This document shows positions 1 through 7,184 of a stretch of 18,711 nt of DNA, piece after piece. Each line of letters starts with the position of its first letter. Position 1 is the stretch's first letter. Both the position numbers and the translations under genes were made by a program. The stretch lies in the NCBI RefSeq assembly GCF_042434745.1, contig NZ_JBHLSS010000132.1, one strand, 5' to 3'. The DNA comes from Azotobacter paspali. Its GTDB lineage: Bacteria > Pseudomonadota > Gammaproteobacteria > Pseudomonadales > Pseudomonadaceae. The notes beneath the pieces were generated by a model. That model was not told where the DNA came from. It saw only the letters and a program-made list of their open reading frames with translations, and ran no database searches.

Positions 1-60
1 GCCATGGCCCATCGCGGCTCTCGCGGCATCCTTGCCGCTCGACCCCTTCCACGACGATTC

Positions 61-169
61 CGCTCGGCCTTCTGAAGGGGGCATCCGGCGCGGCCTGACA
101 AGCCGTGCCACAAGAGCGAAAGCGCTTTCAGGCAACCCGGAGCCCGACTCCCGTTCAGAAGGCCGAGCG
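61..169. repeat. 109-bp element bounded by a 16-bp perfect inverted repeat
   Basis: Bases 61-76 (CGCTCGGCCTTCTGAA) are the exact reverse complement of bases 154-169. The pairing stops on both sides (60/170 and 77/153 do not pair). The left arm also contains a local palindrome, CCTTCTGAAGG (68-78), and the space between the arms holds the 12-bp palindrome GAAAGCGCTTTC (118-129). Total size and symmetry resemble a REP doublet (REPIN) or a small non-autonomous element, but I cannot assign a family without a genome-wide copy count. Confidence 0.6.
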
Positions 170-211
170 CAGGTGTCGCGTAGAGGGGCGAGCGGCGGGG
201 AGGCGGCGAGA

Positions 212-245
212 GTCGTACGAGGGGCATGGATGCCCCTTGTGCGAC
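212..245. repeat. Long hairpin centred on GGGGCATGGATGCCCC
   Basis: GTCGTACGA at 212-220 pairs with TTGTGCGAC at 237-245 with two G-T pairs, continuous with GGGGCAT (221-227) pairing with ATGCCCC (230-236). This gives a near-perfect stem of about 16 bp with a minimal loop. There is no T tract on either side, so it is unlikely to be a classical terminator. I infer it is part of a dispersed intergenic repeat of the kind common in Pseudomonas relatives. Confidence 0.55.
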
Positions 246-275
246 GACCCTCGGAGCGACACCGGAGCGAGGGAA

Positions 276-292
276 CCCCGGCGTAACCGGGG
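276..292. repeat. CCCCGG/CCGGGG hairpin
   Basis: CCCCGG (276-281) and CCGGGG (287-292) form a 6-bp GC stem around a five-base loop. It lies just right of the longer hairpin at 212-245 and may belong to the same repeat unit. No T tract follows. Confidence 0.4.
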
Positions 293-319
293 CCGAATGA
301 TCGGGCGCGTTTTCTCAAC

Positions 320-337
320 AGGGACTGTCCGGTCCCT
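320..337 (-). terminator. Weak hairpin downstream of crtE, possible terminator
   Basis: AGGGAC (320-325) pairs with GTCCCT (332-337) around a six-base loop. It lies about 80 bases past the crtE stop on the minus strand. The minus-strand sequence after it reads GTTGAGAAAA and lacks a real T run, so if it terminates transcription it would be inefficient. It could equally be just another dyad of this repeat-rich stretch. Confidence 0.25.
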
Positions 338-414
338 CGGCAAGCAGCCATGCCAAGGCTCACACAACCTTTCCAGTCCGGTATCGAGCGAGCACTTCAT
401 GCGATTGCCCCGGC

Positions 415-1317
415 CTAGTACAGACGCGGAAACAGCAGGTAGAGGAGCCGCAGAAGCGGGCAATCCGGCCCGTACACGCCACTCAGCAGGGTAGCGATAC
501 GCTGCACGTGCCCGTACAGACGCTGCCTGGCCGCTTCCTGCCCGAGCAGGGCGACCAGGGTCGACTTGCCAGCATCCTTGCCTAAGTCCTTGCACAGCGG
601 CGCATCCGAAGCGCCGTCGCAGAGGTCGTCGTACAATTGGAAGGCCTGCCCCAATTCGAGCGCCGCCTCGCGCAGGGTCATGCGCACGTCATCGTGGGCA
701 TGCGCGACCTGCGCCGCCATCTCCAAGGCCGCAGCGAATAGCGCCCCGGTCTTCAGGTGATTGGTTGCGGTGATCTCGCCGACCCGGCGCGGCCGGCTGC
801 CTTCGCGCAGATCCTGATACTGGCCACGCACCAATCCCTGTGCCCCCACCGCGTCGGCGAGCACGCCGACCAGCTGGGCACGCAGCAACGACGGTAGCTC
901 GGATGTACTGGAAATCACCTTGAAGGCCTGACCGAGCAGCGCTACCGCCGTCAGCACGGCGATATCCTCGCCGAAGCGCACATGCACGGTTGGCAAACCC
1001 CGGCGCAGGCACGCATCGTCCATGCAGGGCATGTCGTCGAGCACCAGGGAAGCAGCATGGACCATCTCGAGCGCACACCCCAGATCCAGCAGCGGCGCCT
1101 CGCGGGCGCCCAACTGGCATCCTGCCAGCACCACTATCAGCGGACGCACCCGCTTGCCGGGCGAGAGCAGCGCAGCTTCCATCGCCGCGCCGATCAGGTC
1201 GCTCTCATCCGCGGACGTGGACAGCAGATGCGCCAGACGCCGGTCGATCCGCCCACGCAGCGCGCCGAGGCCGTCGGCGAAGGTGTCGCGTTGGGGTGGC
1301 ACAAGTGAAATTGCCAT
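415..1317 (-). CDS. crtE: Geranylgeranyl diphosphate synthase CrtE
   Basis: Trans-prenyltransferase that condenses IPP with allylic diphosphates to give C20 GGPP, the entry point of the carotenoid pathway; soluble and Mg-dependent. From the start at 1317 the protein has 300 residues, close to Pantoea CrtE (about 302). Visible family marks are GKRVRPL (54-60), the first Asp-rich motif DDMPCMD (94-100, in the six-spaced form usual for bacterial GGPP synthases), RRG (105-107), the NHLKTG stretch (186-191) and the second Asp-rich motif DDLCD (230-234) with KDxGKST after it. The frame is open 24 residues further upstream, but those residues do not resemble the family and overlap the intergenic promoter region, so I chose the internal ATG, which has GGAG about 12 bases upstream. 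It diverges from the idi-crtXYIB operon, unlike the co-directional Pantoea arrangement. Confidence 0.95.
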   Translation of the reverse strand: MAISLVPPQRDTFADGLGALRGRIDRRLAHLLSTSADESDLIGAAMEAALLSPGKRVRPLIVVLAGCQLGAREAPLLDLGCALEMVHAASLVLDDMPCMDDACLRRGLPTVHVRFGEDIAVLTAVALLGQAFKVISSTSELPSLLRAQLVGVLADAVGAQGLVRGQYQDLREGSRPRRVGEITATNHLKTGALFAAALEMAAQVAHAHDDVRMTLREAALELGQAFQLYDDLCDGASDAPLCKDLGKDAGKSTLVALLGQEAARQRLYGHVQRIATLLSGVYGPDCPLLRLLYLLFPRLY

Positions 1318-1361
1318 AGGGTCCAGAAACTCCGTTTTCTGAAAAGGCGAGGGAAGAAAGA

Positions 1362-1389
1362 ATGCTAAAATTCTTGTACATATTTCCAA
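1362..1389 (-). promoter_or_regulatory. Candidate crtE promoter
   Basis: On the minus strand, TTGGAA (complement of 1384-1389) and TAGCAT (complement of 1362-1367) are separated by 16 bases, a plausible sigma-70 pair at 4/6 matches each. The site sits in the only AT-rich stretch between crtE and idi and overlaps the TGTACA half of the LitR-like operator. Based on pattern only. Confidence 0.4.
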
Positions 1390-1400
1390 TTTTATACAAT
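1374..1400 (+). promoter_or_regulatory. Candidate promoter for the idi-crtXYIB operon
   Basis: TACAAT (1395-1400) matches five of six -10 positions. The best nearby -35 is TTGTAC (1374-1379) at a 15-base spacing, which is short and weak. A suboptimal promoter overlapping operator half-sites would fit regulated transcription, but the assignment is tentative. Confidence 0.3.
1375..1398. promoter_or_regulatory. LitR/CarH-like operator candidate between crtE and idi
   Basis: TGTACA (1375-1380) and TATACA (1393-1398) are separated by exactly 12 bases. With one more base on the left, both halves read TTRTACA with an 18-bp period. From memory, the MerR-family light regulators of class II LitR type in Pseudomonas putida (PplR) recognise T(G/A)TACA-N12-TGTA(C/T)A; this site differs at one of the twelve half-site bases on either strand. 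It lies between two divergent carotenoid transcription units and overlaps both candidate promoters. No litR-like gene is in the window. Confidence 0.45.
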
Positions 1401-1458
1401 CTTAACGGAAAGATTTCCCGACCTCCGCAGTCCTACTCCACCGAATCAGGGAACGGCG

Positions 1459-2277
1459 ATGGCAGGAGACGAACTGGCGGCGCGCAAGAACGACCATCTG
1501 GACATCGTCCTCGACCCGTCCCGGACCAAGCGGAACGGTAGCACCGGCTTCGCCGCCTTTGCCTTCGAGCATTGCGCGCTACCGGAGTTGCACCTGCAAC
1601 AGATCAATCTGGGCACCACCTTCCTCGGCTGCCCCCTGCGCGCACCACTGCTGATCAGCTCCATGACCGGCGGCCCCGCCCAGGCCGCGACCATCAACCG
1701 TCATCTGGCCGAGGCGGCGCAGGCACTCGGCATCGCCTTGGGCGTCGGTTCCCAGCGTATCGCCCTGGAAACCGGTACCGACCACGGCTTGGGCGTGCCA
1801 CTGGTAGTCAAGGAGGTCGGCGCCGGCATCAGCGCCGCGATGGTACGGCACCTGGTCGCGGCGAGCGTCACGGTGATCGACGTCGCCGGTGCCGGCGGCA
1901 CCAACTGGGTCACGGTCGAGGCGCAGCGGGCACGCACCCCGGCCCAGAAGCAGGCCGCGCTGGCCTTCGCCGACTGGGGCATCCCTGCCGCCGAGGCGCT
2001 GCGCGAGGTACACCAGGCTTGCCTGGGGACGCCGCTGATCGCCTCGGATGGGATACGTGATGGCGTGGATCTGGCAAAGGCGATCCGTCTGGGGGGCGAC
2101 CTGGTCGGCCAGGCCCCTGCGGCCCTGCCCGGCGCGCTGCGCTCCAGCAAGGCGGTGATCGAGCATTTCAACGTGATCATCGAGCAACTGCGCATCGACT
2201 GCTTCCGTACCGGCTCGGCAGATCTGACGGCCCCGCGCCAGGCGCGCGTGCGGTCGCCGGCCCAGCCGCCTCTCTAG
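1459..2277 (+). CDS. idi: Type 2 isopentenyl-diphosphate isomerase, internally deleted
   Basis: Homologue of the FMN-dependent type 2 IPP isomerase (Fni) found in Pantoea-type crtE-idi-crtXYIB clusters, which interconverts IPP and DMAPP. Recognisable parts are ARKNDH near residue 8, LISSMTGG (65-72), GVGSQR (95-100), PLVVKEVGAGIS (114-125), DVAGAGGTNW (141-150) and a C-terminal TGSADL. The protein has 272 residues where the family has about 345-350. The missing part lies between GSQRIALETGTDHGLG and VPLVVKEVG, where family members have about 90 residues and this one about 16. Lost are the NLG loop and the HLNPxQE segment carrying the catalytic Gln and the Mg-binding Glu. In addition the FMN-phosphate motif SGGIR reads SDGIR (Asp197). 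The frame is kept, so it may be translated, but it is very probably inactive. First gene of the operon, 16 bases before crtX. Confidence 0.85.
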   Translation: MAGDELAARKNDHLDIVLDPSRTKRNGSTGFAAFAFEHCALPELHLQQINLGTTFLGCPLRAPLLISSMTGGPAQAATINRHLAEAAQALGIALGVGSQRIALETGTDHGLGVPLVVKEVGAGISAAMVRHLVAASVTVIDVAGAGGTNWVTVEAQRARTPAQKQAALAFADWGIPAAEALREVHQACLGTPLIASDGIRDGVDLAKAIRLGGDLVGQAPAALPGALRSSKAVIEHFNVIIEQLRIDCFRTGSADLTAPRQARVRSPAQPPL

Positions 2278-2293
2278 TCGCCGGAGCTCAGGG

Positions 2294-3577
2294 ATGAGCC
2301 ACTTCGCCGTCATCGCCCCACCCTTCGCCGGCCATTTCTGGGCACTGGAAGCGCTGGCCGAGCGGCTGATCATGTGTGGGCACCGGGTCACTTTCGTCCA
2401 GCAGGAGGATACCCGCGTCCTGCTGAGACAGCCGCAGATCGGATTCGCCGCCCTCGGCCAGGCTTCGCATCCGCCCGGCTCGCTCGCCACGGTCATCGCC
2501 CACGCCGGGCATCCCGGCGCCCCGTTCGGCCTGCGACGGGTGATCCAGGACATGGCTCGTGGCACCGACATGCTCTGCCGCGAAGGACCGAAGCTACTGC
2601 GCGCGCTCGGCGTCGAGGCGCTGATCGCCGATCAGATGGAGGCTGCTGGCGGACTGCTCGCCGAATACCTGGGCCTGCCCTGGGTTTCGGTGGCCTGCGC
2701 CCTGCCGGTCAATCGCGAGCCGCGCCTGCCGCTGCCGGTGATGCCCTGGAGCTATGCCGTCTCACCCTTTGGCGAGCATCTCAACCGCAGCAGCAGCCGG
2801 GTCTACGATTACCTGATGCGGCCCCATAAGAAAATCATCGCCAAGCATGCCGAGGCCTTCGGCCTGCCGCCACGCGACAGCCTACACCAGTGCCTGTCGC
2901 CCTTCGCCCAGATCAGCCAGACCCTTGCCGGCTTCGACTTTCCGCGCCAGGAGGCCCCAGCGCACTTTCACCCGGTCGGCCCGCTGCGCTCATCGAACCA
3001 GGGCGCGGCGTTGCTGGACCTGCCAGTCGACGCTGGGCGACCGTTCGTCTTCGCGTCGCTAGGAACTCTGCAGGGCGGCCGCTTCGGTCTATTTCGGCGT
3101 ATAGCCATGGCCTGTCGCGACCTCGACCTGCAACTCCTGCTGGCGCACTGCGGCCGACTGGACCCCGGCCAGGTGCGTGCACTGCAAGCGGCGGGCGCTA
3201 CTTGGGTGACCGACTTCGCCCCGCAGTGCGCGGCCCTGGCCCAGGCCGACGTGACGATTACCCATGCCGGACTGAACACCGTGCTCGACGCCCTGGTCGC
3301 CGGCACGCCGATGCTCGCCTTGCCGATTGCCTTCGATCAGCCGGCAATCGCCGCCCGGGTGGTGTATGCCGGCGCAGGGCTGCGTGCCTCCCCGCTGCTA
3401 GCCCGGTGCAGCACGCTGCGTCGCCTGCTGCGCCGGCTGCTGGACGAGCCGGCCTTCGCCGAGCGTGCTGCGCGGATCGGAAGCGAAGCCAGACAGTCGG
3501 GCGGCGCCGAGCGCGCCGCCGACATCGTCGAAGCGGTGCTGAAAAGCGGACGGCCGGTTCTCCATGCCGCGGCCTGA
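2294..3577 (+). CDS. crtX: Zeaxanthin glucosyltransferase CrtX
   Basis: GT1-family glycosyltransferase that adds sugar from UDP-glucose to the hydroxyls of zeaxanthin, the last step of the pathway. The protein has 427 residues, close to Pantoea CrtX (about 431). The N-terminal acceptor domain begins with IAPPFAGHFWAL, where His14 is the likely catalytic base. The C-terminal donor-binding domain has FAPQCAAL (308-315), THAGLNTVLDAL (323-334) and the sugar-contacting DQ pair (348-349). The start is the ATG after GGAGCTCAGGG. Its 3' end overlaps the crtY start by 14 bases, which suggests translational coupling. It is the only gene here whose product decorates rather than builds the carotenoid; it implies polar pigment in the cell envelope. 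Exact sugar specificity is inferred from the family and context. Confidence 0.93.
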   Translation: MSHFAVIAPPFAGHFWALEALAERLIMCGHRVTFVQQEDTRVLLRQPQIGFAALGQASHPPGSLATVIAHAGHPGAPFGLRRVIQDMARGTDMLCREGPKLLRALGVEALIADQMEAAGGLLAEYLGLPWVSVACALPVNREPRLPLPVMPWSYAVSPFGEHLNRSSSRVYDYLMRPHKKIIAKHAEAFGLPPRDSLHQCLSPFAQISQTLAGFDFPRQEAPAHFHPVGPLRSSNQGAALLDLPVDAGRPFVFASLGTLQGGRFGLFRRIAMACRDLDLQLLLAHCGRLDPGQVRALQAAGATWVTDFAPQCAALAQADVTITHAGLNTVLDALVAGTPMLALPIAFDQPAIAARVVYAGAGLRASPLLARCSTLRRLLRRLLDEPAFAERAARIGSEARQSGGAERAADIVEAVLKSGRPVLHAAA

Positions 3578-4733
3578 CTACGACCTCATCTTGGTCGGCG
3601 GCGGCCTGGCCAACGGCCTGATCGCCTGGCGTCTGGCCGAGCTGCATCCGGCGCTGCGCTTGCTGCTGCTGGAACGGGGCCCGGTACTCGGCGGCAATCA
3701 CACCTGGTCGTTCCACCAGGATGATCTGACTTCACAACAGCACGCTTGGCTGGCGCCGCTGGTGAGTCACCGCTGGCCCGGTTACGAGGTGCGCTTTCCC
3801 AAGCGACGGCGCATCCTGCACGGCAGCTATGCGTCGATCGCCTCCGCGCACTTCGACGCCCAACTGTGCGCACGCCTCGTCGGTCAGGTACAGCTCGGCA
3901 ACAAAGTGTGCAGCCTGAGTCCGCAGCGCGTGGAGCTGGCCGATGGCAGCAGCGTCAGTGCCCGCGCAGTGATCGACGGCCGCGGCCCGCGCTCCAGTGC
4001 GCACCTGTCGCTCGGCTACCAGAAATTTTTCGGCCGCGAGGTGCGTCTGGCGGCGCCGCACGGGCTCGACATACCGGTGCTGATGGACGCCGGCGTCGCC
4101 CAGCGCGAGGGCTACCGGTTCGTCTACCTGCTGCCCTTCGGCCCCGACCGCCTGCTGATCGAGGACACCTACTATGCCGACGGCGAGACTTTGGCCCCCG
4201 CAGCCCTGCGCGCACGGATCGACGAGTACGCCGCGCAGCATGGCTGGCGCATCCTGGAGGTGCTACGCGAGGAACAGGGCGTGTTGCCGATCATCCTCAA
4301 CGGCGATCTCGAGGGCTTTTGCCGGGAAATGGGCGACCAGCCGTGCAGCGGTCTAGCCGCCGGCCTGTTCCACGCCACCACCGGCTATTCGCTGCCCCAT
4401 GCGGTTCGCCTGGCCGAGCGCATCGCCGCCCTGCCGCGGCTCGACGCCGCCAATCTGGCTGCAGAAATCCAGACGACCCTACGCGCCGAGTGGCGCCGCC
4501 AGGGCTTTTTCCGCCTGCTCAACCGCATGCTGTTCCTCGCCGGCGCACCGGAAGACCGCTGGCGGGTGATGCAACGCTTCTACGGCCTGCCGGAGGCTCT
4601 GATCCGGCGCTTCTACGCCGGCCGTCTGCGTGCTGGTGACAAACTGCGCATTCTCACCGGCAAGCCGCCGGTGCCCCTCGTCCAGGCGCTGAGGGCGGCG
4701 CTGACCAGGGACCTGCATCGACAAGGGAGTTGA
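3564..4733 (+). CDS. crtY: Lycopene beta-cyclase CrtY
   Basis: Flavoprotein of the CrtY family that cyclises both ends of lycopene to give beta-carotene, probably at the inner membrane. The N terminus carries the dinucleotide-binding fingerprint DLILVGGGLANGLIA (7-21) and further the family's LLERG, GGNHTWSFH, VIDGRGP and YQKFFGREV segments. Length 389 residues against about 382-386 in Pantoea. The start overlaps the end of crtX; the stop is one base before the crtI start codon, and the crtI ribosome-binding site AAGGGAG lies inside the last codons of crtY. Full length with no visible damage. Confidence 0.95.
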   Translation: MPRPDYDLILVGGGLANGLIAWRLAELHPALRLLLLERGPVLGGNHTWSFHQDDLTSQQHAWLAPLVSHRWPGYEVRFPKRRRILHGSYASIASAHFDAQLCARLVGQVQLGNKVCSLSPQRVELADGSSVSARAVIDGRGPRSSAHLSLGYQKFFGREVRLAAPHGLDIPVLMDAGVAQREGYRFVYLLPFGPDRLLIEDTYYADGETLAPAALRARIDEYAAQHGWRILEVLREEQGVLPIILNGDLEGFCREMGDQPCSGLAAGLFHATTGYSLPHAVRLAERIAALPRLDAANLAAEIQTTLRAEWRRQGFFRLLNRMLFLAGAPEDRWRVMQRFYGLPEALIRRFYAGRLRAGDKLRILTGKPPVPLVQALRAALTRDLHRQGS

Positions 4734-4734
4734 A

Positions 4735-6225
4735 ATGAGCACAGGGAAATACGCCGTGGTGATCGGCGCCGGCTTCGGCGGCCTGGCTTTGGCCATCCGC
4801 CTGCAGGCCGCCGGGATCCAGACCACTGTTCTGGAGAAGCGCGACAAGCCGGGCGGCCGCGCCTACGTCTACGAGGATCGAGGCTTCGTCTTCGATGCCG
4901 GCCCCACGGTGATCACCGATCCCTCGGCGCTGGAGGAGCTATTCACCTCGAGTGGCCGGCGTCTGGCCGACTACGTGGAGCTACTGCCGGTCAGCCCCTT
5001 CTACCGGCTGTGCTGGGAGGACGGCAGCCGCTTCGATTACGTCAACGACCAGACCCTGCTGGACAGCCAGATCCGATCACGCAATCCGGCGGATGTCGAC
5101 GGCTACCGGCGTTTTCTCGATTATTCCCGGGCTGTATTTGAAGCCGGTTACCTGAAGCTCGGCAGCGTGCCCTTCTTGACTTTCGACCGCATGGTCATGG
5201 CGGCGCCGCAATTGGTCCGGCTGCAGGCCTGGCGTAGTGTGTACGGGATGGTTTCGTCCTTCATCGAAGACGACAAGCTGCGTCAGGCCTTCTCCTTCCA
5301 TTCGCTGCTGGTCGGCGGCAATCCCTTCGCCACCTCCTCGATCTATGCGTTGATCCATGCCCTCGAGCGGCGCTGGGGCATCTGGTTCCCGCGCGGCGGC
5401 ACCGGCGCCTTGGTGCGCGCCCTGGTGCAACTGTTCGAGGAGCTCGGCGGGCGACTGGAGCTGAACGCGCCAGTGGCGCGCCTGACCGCCGAGGGCCGGC
5501 GCCTGAGCGCGGCGATCTGCACCGATGGTAGGCGTTTTCCGGCCGATGTCGTCGCCTCCAACGCCGACGTCGTGCACACCTATCGCGAACTGCTCGGCCA
5601 GCACGAGCGTGGCCGCCGGGAGGGCCGGCGGCTCGCGGGCAAGCGCTTCAGCATGTCGCTGTTCGTCGTCTACTTCGGCCTGAAGCGCCAGCACCCGCAC
5701 CTGCAACACCACACGGTGTGCTTCGGCCCGCGCTATCGCGGCCTGATCGAGGAAATCTTCAAGGGCACGGGCCTAGCTGAGGACTTCTCCCTCTATCTGC
5801 ACGCGCCCTGCATCACCGATCCCTCGCTGGCGCCACCGGGCTGCTCCGGCTTCTACGTGCTGGCGCCGGTCCCGCATCTGGGGCGCGCCGCCATCGACTG
5901 GGCGCAGGAAGGAGCGCGCTACCGCGACCGCATCCTCGCCTACCTGGAACGCCACTACATCCCAAATCTGCGCCAGGACCTGGTGACCTGCCGCATCTTC
6001 ACCCCGCTGAATTTCCGCGATGAGCTGAACGCCCACCTGGGCTCGGCCTTTTCCCTGGAACCCACCCTCACCCAGAGCGCCTGGTTCCGTCCGCACAACC
6101 GCGACGACGAGATCGCCAATCTCTATATCGTCGGCGCCGGCACCCACCCAGGCGCCGGCCTGCCGGGGGTGGTCGGCTCGGCCAAAGCCACCGCGGGGCT
6201 GATGATCGAGGAGCTGGCTGGATGA
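4735..6225 (+). CDS. crtI: Phytoene desaturase CrtI (lycopene-forming)
   Basis: FAD-dependent bacterial-type desaturase that converts colourless phytoene to red lycopene in four steps at the membrane. The N-terminal Rossmann fingerprint VVIGAGFGGLALAIRL (8-23) is followed by LEKRDKPGGRA and FDAGPTVITDP. The C-terminal signature VGAGTHPGAGLPGVV (466-480) is the carotenoid-desaturase motif. Length 496 residues, close to the 492 of Pantoea CrtI. A good Shine-Dalgarno sequence, AAGGGAG (4723-4729), precedes the ATG. The stop overlaps the crtB start in an ATGA arrangement, so CrtI and CrtB are probably made in a coupled way. Context (cyclase, hydroxylase and glucosyltransferase in the same cluster) favours lycopene as its product. 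Confidence 0.96.
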   Translation: MSTGKYAVVIGAGFGGLALAIRLQAAGIQTTVLEKRDKPGGRAYVYEDRGFVFDAGPTVITDPSALEELFTSSGRRLADYVELLPVSPFYRLCWEDGSRFDYVNDQTLLDSQIRSRNPADVDGYRRFLDYSRAVFEAGYLKLGSVPFLTFDRMVMAAPQLVRLQAWRSVYGMVSSFIEDDKLRQAFSFHSLLVGGNPFATSSIYALIHALERRWGIWFPRGGTGALVRALVQLFEELGGRLELNAPVARLTAEGRRLSAAICTDGRRFPADVVASNADVVHTYRELLGQHERGRREGRRLAGKRFSMSLFVVYFGLKRQHPHLQHHTVCFGPRYRGLIEEIFKGTGLAEDFSLYLHAPCITDPSLAPPGCSGFYVLAPVPHLGRAAIDWAQEGARYRDRILAYLERHYIPNLRQDLVTCRIFTPLNFRDELNAHLGSAFSLEPTLTQSAWFRPHNRDDEIANLYIVGAGTHPGAGLPGVVGSAKATAGLMIEELAG

Positions 6226-7184
6226 GCGATCTTTTATTCGAACACGCCAGCCGGAGCATCGCCGCAGGCTCGAAGAGCTTCGCCGCCGCCGCCCGGCTGT
6301 TCGACGCATCGACCCGGCGCAGCACGGTGCTGCTCTACACCTGGTGCCGACACTGCGACGATGCGATCGATGGCCAGTCCCACGGCTTCGGCAACGGACT
6401 GCCCGGCGCCGATCCAGCCTGTCTCGCCCGGCTCGAGGTAGCCACTCGCCGCGTCTGCGCCGGCGATCCCCCAGCCGACCCCGCCTTCGCCGCGCTGCAG
6501 GAGGTGGTCGGCCGGCATGGCATCCCCGAGCGCTATCCGCTCGATCACCTGGCCGGCTTTCGCATGGACGTGGAGGGCCGACGCTACCACAGCTTCGCCG
6601 ACACCCTGGACTACTGCTACCACGTCGCCGGAGTGGTCGGCGTGATGATGGCGCTGGTGATGGGCGTGCGCGACGAGGACATCCTGGACCGCGCCTGCGA
6701 TCTGGGCCTGGCCTTCCAGTTGACCAACATTGCTCGCGACATCCTCGACGATCACGCTATCGGCCGCCTCTACCTGCCGGCGCAGTGGCTGGACGAGGCC
6801 GGCGTGCCGCCCGAGGCGCTGAGCGCCCCCCGGCATCGCCCGGCGCTGGCATGCCTGGCCGGACGCCTGGTGAATGCAGCCGAGCCATACTACGCCTCGG
6901 CGCTCGGCGGATTGGCGGCGCTGCCGCCACGCTCGGCCTGGGCTGTCGCCACGGCACGGGCGGTCTATCGGCAGATCGGCATCAGGGTGAAGGCGGCCGG
7001 TCCCGCCGCCTGGGACTCGCGCCTCGCCACGAGCAGGACGGACAAGCTGTGCCTGGCCTCCGTCGGCGGCCTGCAGGCGCTGGTCTCGCGCCTCGGCAGG
7101 TCTAGTCCGCGGCCCGCGGGCCTATGGACCCGGTCGCGCCCCTCTGCAGCGGCTTGCCATGCAGGCGCCGCAATTGCCCCCTGA
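6222..7184 (+). CDS. crtB: Phytoene synthase CrtB
   Basis: Squalene/phytoene synthase family enzyme joining two GGPP head to head to give phytoene, the first committed carotenoid step. Asp-rich motif one is HCDDAIDGQ (44-52); motif two is NIARDILDD (169-177), followed by GRLYLP. The segment YCYHVAGVVGVMM is also typical. Length 320 residues against 309 in Pantoea ananatis. The canonical C terminus (RPAxLWxR) is present and is followed by about 13 extra residues (SAAACHAGAAIAP) that run into the antisense crtZ frame, apparently because the original stop was lost or displaced. The start is set by the ATGA overlap with crtI. Last gene of the plus-strand operon; no terminator is visible after it. 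Confidence 0.95.
   Translation: MSDLLFEHASRSIAAGSKSFAAAARLFDASTRRSTVLLYTWCRHCDDAIDGQSHGFGNGLPGADPACLARLEVATRRVCAGDPPADPAFAALQEVVGRHGIPERYPLDHLAGFRMDVEGRRYHSFADTLDYCYHVAGVVGVMMALVMGVRDEDILDRACDLGLAFQLTNIARDILDDHAIGRLYLPAQWLDEAGVPPEALSAPRHRPALACLAGRLVNAAEPYYASALGGLAALPPRSAWAVATARAVYRQIGIRVKAAGPAAWDSRLATSRTDKLCLASVGGLQALVSRLGRSSPRPAGLWTRSRPSAAACHAGAAIAP

Larger units (their letters stand above)
1..414. other. Gene-free, repeat-rich region left of crtE
   Basis: I find no credible coding sequence here. The open frames in this stretch are short, arginine-rich and resemble no family I know, which is typical of chance frames in GC-rich DNA. What the stretch does contain is dyad symmetry: a 16-bp perfect inverted repeat (61-76 with 154-169), a 12-bp palindrome (118-129), a long hairpin (212-245), a CCCCGG/CCGGGG hairpin (276-292) and a small hairpin (320-337). 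This looks like accumulated intergenic repeat elements at the edge of the carotenoid island. Confidence 0.6.

Noticed and set aside
32..494. Two overlapping plus-strand frames at the left end as possible genes
   Set aside because: They are arginine-rich, cross inverted repeats, have no recognisable motif or ribosome-binding site, and partly run antisense to crtE.
155..595. Minus-strand frame overlapping the 3' end of crtE as a separate gene
   Set aside because: It is a shadow of crtE in another frame with low-complexity composition; the crtE frame has full family motifs.
1318..1389. Longer CrtE start with 24 extra residues
   Set aside because: The extra residues do not resemble CrtE and would overlap the operator and candidate promoter; the internal ATG gives the normal family length.
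1579..2571. 330-residue minus-strand frame opposite idi
   Set aside because: It lies antisense to a recognisable idi and crtX with no motif of its own; long antisense frames are common in GC-rich DNA.
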